Source of the DNA: an uncultured Clostridia bacterium
GTDB taxonomy: Bacteria; Bacillota; Clostridia; Christensenellales; UBA1242
NCBI GenBank assembly: GCA_934725795.1
Contig: CAKVCF010000021.1
Location: 1 to 8,934, forward strand
Length of the DNA stretch: 8,934 nt
Direction: 5' to 3'
A model generated the notes under the pieces. It did no database searches, was not told where the DNA came from, and saw nothing but the letters and a program-made list of their open reading frames with translations. Shown one piece after another: positions 1-4,306 of the stretch (position 1 is its first letter; every line of letters begins with the position of its first letter). The position numbers were made by a program, and so were the translations under genes.

Positions 1-281
1 GAAAATATGTTTGTGTCAGTCGCTTCAAAATCTTCAATCACATTGTTGAACGCTGAAAAATCTATTTGGTTAAGTTCTTCAATTACGCTGCTGTTGAGTT
101 GTTGATTTGTTTCTTCAAGTCCGCTTGTTGCACCAAACACTTCTTTTGGCCAAATGCACGCACATACAAGCACAATAAGCACCATACTAACGATTGTTGC
201 AGCTAGGCGACTTTTAGGCTTTTTAAAATGCAATTTAGGCCTATATGCAGGCATTGCCCTGATTGTTCCTACCCCTATCAT
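1..281 (-). CDS. spoIIIAE: Stage III sporulation protein AE, N-terminal part (cut by window edge)
   Basis: Partial gene: only the first 93 codons are present and the frame runs open off the left edge. SpoIIIAE is a multi-pass membrane protein of the mother-cell side of the SpoIIIA-SpoIIQ channel. The visible part shows a basic stretch (residues 13-25, many Lys/Arg), a hydrophobic segment at about 27-43 and then VFGATS, which together look like a signal peptide. A soluble acidic helix-like stretch (VIEELNQIDFSAFNNVIEDF) follows, as expected for the periplasm-equivalent N-terminal region of SpoIIIAE. The start is the ATG at 279-281, which overlaps the spoIIIAD stop as ATGA and is preceded by a GGTGGTGGGG ribosome binding site. 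An in-frame ATG nine codons later is possible but has a poorer site. The identification rests on position after spoIIIAD plus this architecture; the conserved transmembrane part lies outside the window. Confidence 0.88.
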   Translation of the reverse strand, partial: MIGVGTIRAMPAYRPKLHFKKPKSRLAATIVSMVLIVLVCACIWPKEVFGATSGLEETNQQLNSSVIEELNQIDFSAFNNVIEDFEATDTNIF

Positions 282-664
282 AAAAGCCCCACCACCATAT
301 CAATAACTGTGTTAATAATGGGCAAGGCCACAATTAATATAATCAATTTAGATGCAAACAAAATTTTATCAGCAATACTGCTTGCCCCAGCGTCAACGCA
401 TACATTTGAAGCAAATTCGGCAACATAGCCAATGGCAATTATTTTAAATAATGGCGCCAAAAGATTGTTGTTTATGCCTGTTGACTTAAAAATGGCAAAA
501 AAGTTAGACAGCACTTCTTTAACGCTGTCGATTGTCATAATTATTATCAAAACACTGCCAACAATAGAGATTATTAAGGCAATTTCAGGCCTTGTTTGTT
601 TAACTAAAATGTTGGCAAGGATTGTTACAAAAGCAACAGCAACAATCTTCAACAAAAGCGTCAT
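278..664 (-). CDS. spoIIIAD: Stage III sporulation protein AD
   Basis: Small integral membrane protein of the SpoIIIA complex, made in the mother cell and placed in the outer forespore membrane. At 128 residues it is close to the usual length of about 130. Hydrophobic segments lie at about 2-20, 27-46 and 103-127, with a weaker one around 70-85. The family hallmarks are present: RPEIALIIS near residue 25 and GYVAEFASNVCVDAGASSIA followed by KILFASKLIILIVALPI in the second half. Its first half resembles SpoIIIAC, the known family relationship. The gene starts 7 nt after spoIIIAC, and the TAG stop of spoIIIAC forms part of its ribosome binding site (TTAGGTGAAAAATG). Its own TGA overlaps the spoIIIAE start by 4 nt, indicating coupled translation. 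Confidence 0.96.
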   Translation of the reverse strand: MTLLLKIVAVAFVTILANILVKQTRPEIALIISIVGSVLIIIMTIDSVKEVLSNFFAIFKSTGINNNLLAPLFKIIAIGYVAEFASNVCVDAGASSIADKILFASKLIILIVALPIINTVIDMVVGLL

Positions 665-671
665 TTTTCAC

Positions 672-860
672 CTAAAACACAAACAAAGTTTTAACAGTTG
701 CAAAAAGTTGTTGCACAAGGTCAACAACCACCAAAAGGCTTATTATAAGACCAGCCAAAGTTGTTATTGAAGCAATTTCTTCTTTGCCACAATACTTTAA
801 AATTTGATTAACTATCGAAGTTATCAAACCTATGCCAGCCAATTTAAAAATAATTTCCAT
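672..860 (-). CDS. spoIIIAC: Stage III sporulation protein AC
   Basis: A 62-residue membrane protein with two hydrophobic segments (about 3-20 and 31-50) joined by a short polar turn with the conserved GKEE. It aligns by eye with the B. subtilis protein (about 68 residues), including the IIFKLAGIG start and the trailing LFATVKTLF. SpoIIIAC oligomerises in the outer forespore membrane as part of the SpoIIIA assembly. The start chosen is the ATG at 858-860. The frame extends upstream to GTG codons at 864-869, but those bases are the ribosome binding site itself (AGGTGGTGA, 5 nt from AGGTGG to the ATG), so the longer form is unlikely. It lies 43 nt after spoIIIAB and 7 nt before spoIIIAD. Confidence 0.95.
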   Translation of the reverse strand: MEIIFKLAGIGLITSIVNQILKYCGKEEIASITTLAGLIISLLVVVDLVQQLFATVKTLFVF

Positions 861-862
861 AC

Positions 863-871
863 TCACCACCT
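863..871 (-). promoter_or_regulatory. Ribosome binding site fixing the spoIIIAC start
   Basis: On the minus strand this reads AGGTGGTGA and ends 2 nt before the ATG at 860. It matches the 16S-complementary AGGAGGTGA at every base but one, which is why the GTG codons inside it are rejected as starts. Confidence 0.85.
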
Positions 872-903
872 AAATTGACTTTATTAATTTTTCTTTTGCG
901 CAT

Positions 904-1377
904 TTAGATTAACAAAATTGCAACTGCCACAGCAAAAAGCAAAGATAGTTTGATTATCATAGGGCACATTTTTGTTTTGCTTTCTTCTGCTGATTTCAGT
1001 TTATTTTCAACGCTTAATAAAAAGCCGTCAAGTTGATTTATTTCATTTGTTTTATCAAACTTGCCTATGCTTAAAATTATGCGGTTTAAATCTTGCTTTT
1101 CGCTGTCGTCAAGCAGTTTTAAAGCGGTTAAATCTAACTTGTTTGTTTTTAAATAATTGGAATAAGCATCAACAAACAATTTAAACGATTTTTTACTGCT
1201 ACGTGCAGATAAAAACTTGTCCAACTTATCTTGTTTAAAGGCAACATTTATCTTTAATTCTGCCAAGAATTGTTTAAGATTTAAATAAAAATCATATCTA
1301 TCTTTATATTGTTCGCTAAGTGAAAATGCAATCAGCATAATCACAGCAATCAACACCGCAATCAATAACCATTTCAT
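904..1377 (-). CDS. spoIIIAB: Stage III sporulation protein AB
   Basis: A 157-residue protein (usual length about 170) with a transmembrane segment at each end: residues 2-19 (LLIAVLIAVIMLIAFSL) and 142-157. Between them is a charged, helical, Lys-rich middle with long stretches suited to a helical bundle. SpoIIIAB is related to GspF-type platform proteins of type II secretion and is expected to connect the SpoIIIAA ATPase to the channel at the membrane. The middle region has diverged strongly, as is common for this protein, so the call rests on the two-segment architecture, size and position. Its ATG overlaps the spoIIIAA stop (ATGA) and has a close ribosome binding site, GGGTGA, 3 nt before it. 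Confidence 0.93.
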   Translation of the reverse strand: MKWLLIAVLIAVIMLIAFSLSEQYKDRYDFYLNLKQFLAELKINVAFKQDKLDKFLSARSSKKSFKLFVDAYSNYLKTNKLDLTALKLLDDSEKQDLNRIILSIGKFDKTNEINQLDGFLLSVENKLKSAEESKTKMCPMIIKLSLLFAVAVAILLI

Positions 1378-2285
1378 GCTTCACCCCAATAAAGGCAATT
1401 TAATTTTTCATTATATATTGCTTGCAAACTTCCAGGGCCATTTTCAAAGCCAAGCACAACAAAACGTGAAAAGTATTTTTCTTCAAGCAGTTTTTCAAAA
1501 CCAACTTTTCTTCTTAATTCATTAACATCTTTTGCGTGGATTGTTGCCACAACTTTAACACCACAATTGAGTGCAAGTTTAACTGACTCTAAATCGTTTT
1601 CCAAATCTAATTCGTCTGTTACAATCACGTCTGGTGCCATGCTTCTAATTCCATTCTTAAAAGCCAAGCGCTTGTTACAGTTAGCAATCACATCACAAAA
1701 ACCACCTAAATCAAGCTCAGGTTTGCCGTCAACGCAACTGCAAATTTCATTTCTTTCATCAACGATTAAAATGTTTTTGCTTATATTGTGTTGCCCTAAC
1801 TGATAAACAAAATCACGCAAAAAAGTTGTTTTGCCCGCCCCTGGTGGTGATATTATCAATGTGCTTTTTATTTCATCACCGTCAACCAAAAATTGATACG
1901 CATTAAGGCTACAATTTTTAATTTGGTGCGGAATACGTATATTCACAGCTTGAAAATCTTTGATTGTAACAAGTTTATCTTGGTCAAACACATAACTGCC
2001 ACAAATGCCAACGCGAACACCTTTTGGCAATGTTATATAACCTTGAATTAAACTTTCGTTATAAGCATAAAGTGAATTTTCACTTATTCTTCTTATAAAA
2101 TTTTGCAACATTTCGTTTGTTACAACCACATACTTCTGCTTATCATTTTTAAGGTAATATTTTTTTGATTTTATACAAACAATCAGTTTTTGATTTAATC
2201 GCATCCTAATTTCTGTTATGCTGTTAAAATCAAAACTTTTTGCAAGCAATGCGTAAGTTTCAACATCTAAATAATCTTTTAACAT
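1374..2285 (-). CDS. spoIIIAA: Stage III sporulation protein AA, secretion-type ATPase
   Basis: Cytoplasmic (mother cell) ATPase of the SpoIIIA complex, related to type II/IV secretion ATPases; it is thought to power assembly of, or transport through, the SpoIIIA-SpoIIQ channel. With the start at 2285 it has 303 residues, near the usual 307. Seen in the sequence: ITEIRMR near residue 23; Walker A SPPGAGKTT at about 146-154; the family motif LIVDERNEI at about 173-181; Walker B RSMAPDVIVTDEL at about 214-226; and ATIHA at about 247-251. The frame remains open to an ATG at 2369, but the 28 extra codons run through the terminator at 2320-2348 and do not look like family sequence. Neither start has a clear ribosome binding site, unlike every other gene here, so this start is the least certain in the window. 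Transcription is likely by mother-cell sigma-E, by analogy with Bacillus. Confidence 0.93.
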   Translation of the reverse strand: MLKDYLDVETYALLAKSFDFNSITEIRMRLNQKLIVCIKSKKYYLKNDKQKYVVVTNEMLQNFIRRISENSLYAYNESLIQGYITLPKGVRVGICGSYVFDQDKLVTIKDFQAVNIRIPHQIKNCSLNAYQFLVDGDEIKSTLIISPPGAGKTTFLRDFVYQLGQHNISKNILIVDERNEICSCVDGKPELDLGGFCDVIANCNKRLAFKNGIRSMAPDVIVTDELDLENDLESVKLALNCGVKVVATIHAKDVNELRRKVGFEKLLEEKYFSRFVVLGFENGPGSLQAIYNEKLNCLYWGEA

Positions 2286-2319
2286 ACTAAAAAATATTAA
2301 AATTTGACCGCCAAAATGC

Positions 2320-2348
2320 AAAAAAAAAGCAATACCGCAAAGGTATTG
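2320..2348 (-). terminator. Intrinsic terminator after efp
   Basis: On the minus strand the sequence forms a 7 bp stem CAATACC / GGTATTG around a TTTGC loop, followed by one C and then nine T residues. It begins about 60 nt after the efp stop codon and ends 35 nt before the preferred spoIIIAA start. An A-run just before the stem can pair in part with the T-run, lengthening the hairpin past one mismatch. It should end efp transcripts and separate them from the sporulation genes. No comparable hairpin with a T-tract was found elsewhere in the window. Confidence 0.82.
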
Positions 2349-2408
2349 TTTTTTCGACTTGTTTTTCATAAAAATTATATAGAAAAATGTGTTTTTTTTA
2401 GATATATC

Positions 2409-2987
2409 TTACAATCTTTCCATATATTCGCCAGTACGAGTATCAACACGAATACGGTCGCCTTCGTTAACGAACATAGGAACTTGCAATGTGTAACCAG
2501 TTTCAAGTGTAACTGGCTTGCCACCTGTTTTAACTGTATCGCCACGAACTGCTGGATCTGCTTTAGTAACAGTCAATTCAACAAAGATAGGTGGTTCAAC
2601 GTTAATAGGTGTGCCGTTATAGAATTGAACGTTGCAGTTTGTGTTTTCAACAACAAAGTTCAAAATATCTTTAACACTTTCATAGTTGAATGGAATTTGG
2701 TCGTAAGTTTGATTGTCCATAAAGTAGTACAAATCACCTTCATTATAAAGGTAAACCATTTCCTTACGTTCAATAGAAATGTCGTTAATTTTTTCACTTG
2801 GATTGTAAGTGCGTTCCAACACTTTACCTGTGATAACGTTTTTAATTGTAGTGCGCACAAATGCTGCGCCTTTGCCTGGTTTTACGTGTTGAAAGTCAAC
2901 AACCAAAAACAAACTTGGCTTTCTTGGATCAGTTGATGTGCCATCGTCAAAGATAACACCTTTTCTAATATCACCTGCTGTAATCAT
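2409..2987 (-). CDS. efp: Translation elongation factor P
   Basis: EF-P binds ribosomes stalled at consecutive prolines and promotes peptide bond formation. At 192 residues it is seven longer than the B. subtilis protein (185). The N-terminal KOW-like domain (about 1-70) carries the tip loop HVKPGKGAAF with the lysine that is normally modified at residue 39. ERKEMVYLYNEGDLYYFMD (about 73-91) and YDQIPFN are family hallmarks of the middle OB domain, and KADPAVRGDT to the end is the C-terminal OB domain, closing with FVNEGDRIRVDTRTGEY. All the extra length lies between residues 14 and 27 (DDGTSTDPRKPSLF), a turn that is normally short. The ribosome binding site AGGAAG lies 7 nt before the ATG. 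It has its own promoter and is followed by a terminator. The order efp then spoIIIA matches Bacillus and clostridia. Confidence 0.98.
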   Translation of the reverse strand: MITAGDIRKGVIFDDGTSTDPRKPSLFLVVDFQHVKPGKGAAFVRTTIKNVITGKVLERTYNPSEKINDISIERKEMVYLYNEGDLYYFMDNQTYDQIPFNYESVKDILNFVVENTNCNVQFYNGTPINVEPPIFVELTVTKADPAVRGDTVKTGGKPVTLETGYTLQVPMFVNEGDRIRVDTRTGEYMERL

Positions 2988-3013
2988 AAAAATTCTTCCT
3001 TTTATATTTTATT

Positions 3014-3031
3014 TGCTTGAAAAACCAAGCA
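3014..3031 (-). other. Small hairpin in the efp leader
   Basis: A 6 bp stem (TGCTTG / CAAGCA) with a six-base loop lies in the roughly 50 nt leader between the predicted efp transcription start and its ribosome binding site. It has no T-tract after it, so it is not a terminator. It could protect the 5' end or mean nothing; it is too small to be a known riboswitch. Confidence 0.4.
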
Positions 3032-3047
3032 TTGTTCTAACTTTTGT

Positions 3048-3076
3048 ATTCTATCATATTTTTAGCATTTTGCCAA
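3048..3076 (-). promoter_or_regulatory. Sigma-A type promoter of efp
   Basis: On the minus strand the -35 box is TTGGCA (3071-3076; 5 of 6 to consensus), the spacer is exactly 17 nt, and the -10 box is TAGAAT (3048-3053; 5 of 6), preceded by TGA, an extended -10 element. Transcription would start near 3041, about 50 nt before the efp ATG. The -35 box starts only 5 nt after the truB stop codon, so the promoter fills the truB-efp gap. It should give efp housekeeping expression independent of the upstream operon. Confidence 0.75.
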
Positions 3077-3081
3077 CCAAT

Positions 3082-3951
3082 TTATGCAAGGTAAATTGAC
3101 ATTTTTGCATTAAAATCTTTAACTTCAACCAATGCAATGGTGTCGGTTTTATCATTTAATTTATATAAGCCGTCTTGTTTTGTGGTTTTAACCTGCACTC
3201 CATTTAATATTTTTGCTGTTTCTATCTTGCCTAATTCTATTGTTGGCAAGTTTATAACTTTATCAATCTTAATAATTTTAGACTGCAAATTTTCTGCGTT
3301 AAGTTCGTTCAAATCAAAGCAGTTTTGCAAATTAAAGTTGTCAATATCTGTTCTAACCAAACTTTGCATTGTGGCTAAACTATTAATCTTTGCAGCAATA
3401 TCACGCCCTAACGCACGTATATATGTGCCACTGCCACACACAATTTTAAGTGTTAAAACATTGTTTTTAAAATCAATAATTTGCAAATCTTTAATATTCA
3501 CAACACATGGCTTAAGATCAAAATCTTTGTTTTCCCTTGCCAAATCATAAGCTCGTTTACCATTTACCGATTTTGCACTATATTTTGGTGGAATCTGGCT
3601 GATTGAACCAATAAATTCTGGCAAAATCGCTTCAATTTGCTTTAATTCGATGTTTGTGTTTTCTGTTCGTTTTATTTTTGTGCCAGTTATGTCCAAAGAG
3701 TCGGTTTCATAGCCAAAAACAAATTCTGCCACATAAGTTTTTGTTTTTTGTTGCATCAAATCAAACAATTTTGTGGCTTTGCCTAAAGTTACAAGCAAAA
3801 CACCTGTTGCCATAGGGTCTAATGTGCCTAAATGGCCAATTTTAAAGCCACGTTGATTTATCAAATGTTTAACTTTATTAACAACGTCAAAACTTGTCCA
3901 ACCTTGTGGCTTATTTATTGGCAAAATACCTTTTAAATTATTCATCATCAT
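3082..3951 (-). CDS. truB: tRNA pseudouridine(55) synthase TruB
   Basis: Converts uridine 55 in the T-arm of tRNAs to pseudouridine. At 289 residues it is slightly shorter than the B. subtilis enzyme (about 309). Seen: the N-terminal GILPINKPQGWTSFDVV; the catalytic motif GHLGTLDPMATGVL with the nucleophile Asp45; KTYVAEFVFGYETDSLD (about 71-87); PPKYSAKSVNGKRAYDLAR (about 121-139); and CGSGTYIRALGRD (about 172-184). A divergent C-terminal RNA-binding domain follows. The gene starts with three consecutive ATG codons (3943-3951) inside the end of rbfA, overlapping it by 14 nt from the first ATG; the last ATG would match family N-termini best. An AGAAG site precedes them. There is no DHH phosphodiesterase gene before it and no ribF after it, although both are common neighbours in other Bacillota. 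Confidence 0.98.
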   Translation of the reverse strand: MMMNNLKGILPINKPQGWTSFDVVNKVKHLINQRGFKIGHLGTLDPMATGVLLVTLGKATKLFDLMQQKTKTYVAEFVFGYETDSLDITGTKIKRTENTNIELKQIEAILPEFIGSISQIPPKYSAKSVNGKRAYDLARENKDFDLKPCVVNIKDLQIIDFKNNVLTLKIVCGSGTYIRALGRDIAAKINSLATMQSLVRTDIDNFNLQNCFDLNELNAENLQSKIIKIDKVINLPTIELGKIETAKILNGVQVKTTKQDGLYKLNDKTDTIALVEVKDFNAKMSIYLA

Positions 3952-4306
3952 TTTCTTCTGGTGTTGAATATGTGATTGTGCTTAAAATATCGTCAATCTT
4001 TTTGCCATATTCTTCACTATTATCTAAATAAAATTCTAATCTTGGCATAATGCGTAACTTGATTTTCTTTGCTGCCGCACCACGAATAAAGCCGCCAGCA
4101 CCTTTAATTCGTGCCAAAACTTCATCTTGTGGAGTTACACCGATTGATGAGATATAAACGCGTGCATATGCTAAATCTGGTGTAATATCAACACTATGCA
4201 CACAAATCATAGCATTTATTTGTGGGTCGCGCAATTGATTGTCTATAACATCTGCAATCACATTTCTCAGTTCTGCATTAATGCGTTCCAATCTAACATT
4301 TTTCAT
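3938..4306 (-). CDS. rbfA: 30S ribosome-binding factor A
   Basis: Small KH-fold assembly factor for the late maturation of the 30S subunit near the 5' end of 16S rRNA. At 122 residues it is a normal size. Recognisable parts are the N-terminal RLERINAELRNVIADVI, the strand region VDITPDLAYARVYIS (about 39-53) and the C-terminal LRIMPRLEFYLDNSEEYGKKIDDIL (about 84-108). The tail is acidic (PEENDDE). Its ATG overlaps the infB stop by one base (TAATG), with AGGA about 10 nt before it, so its translation is probably coupled to infB. Its own last codons carry the truB start. Confidence 0.98.
   Translation of the reverse strand: MKNVRLERINAELRNVIADVIDNQLRDPQINAMICVHSVDITPDLAYARVYISSIGVTPQDEVLARIKGAGGFIRGAAAKKIKLRIMPRLEFYLDNSEEYGKKIDDILSTITYSTPEENDDE

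Noticed and set aside
861..869. GTG start extending spoIIIAC by three residues
   Set aside because: The codons are part of the ribosome binding site for the ATG at 860, and no second site lies upstream.
2288..2319. TTTGCA, 17 nt, TAATAT directly before the spoIIIAA ATG as a leaderless promoter
   Set aside because: Each box matches consensus at only 4 of 6 positions, it overlaps the terminator T-tract, and a sigma-A promoter is not expected for spoIIIA.
2374..2379. TATAAT on the minus strand as a spoIIIA promoter
   Set aside because: No -35 match at 16-18 nt and no sigma-E -35 at the right distance; in such AT-rich DNA an isolated hexamer is weak evidence. It is mentioned only in the finding on spoIIIA transcription.
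2304..2936. Plus-strand open frame of 210 codons opposite efp
   Set aside because: It is antisense to a clear EF-P gene and has a composition (many Cys, Phe, Asn, Trp) typical of reverse-complement reading; no coding signal of its own.
3014..3031. efp leader hairpin as a riboswitch or attenuator
   Set aside because: A single 6 bp stem in a leader of about 50 nt with no T-tract is too simple for a known riboswitch or attenuator.
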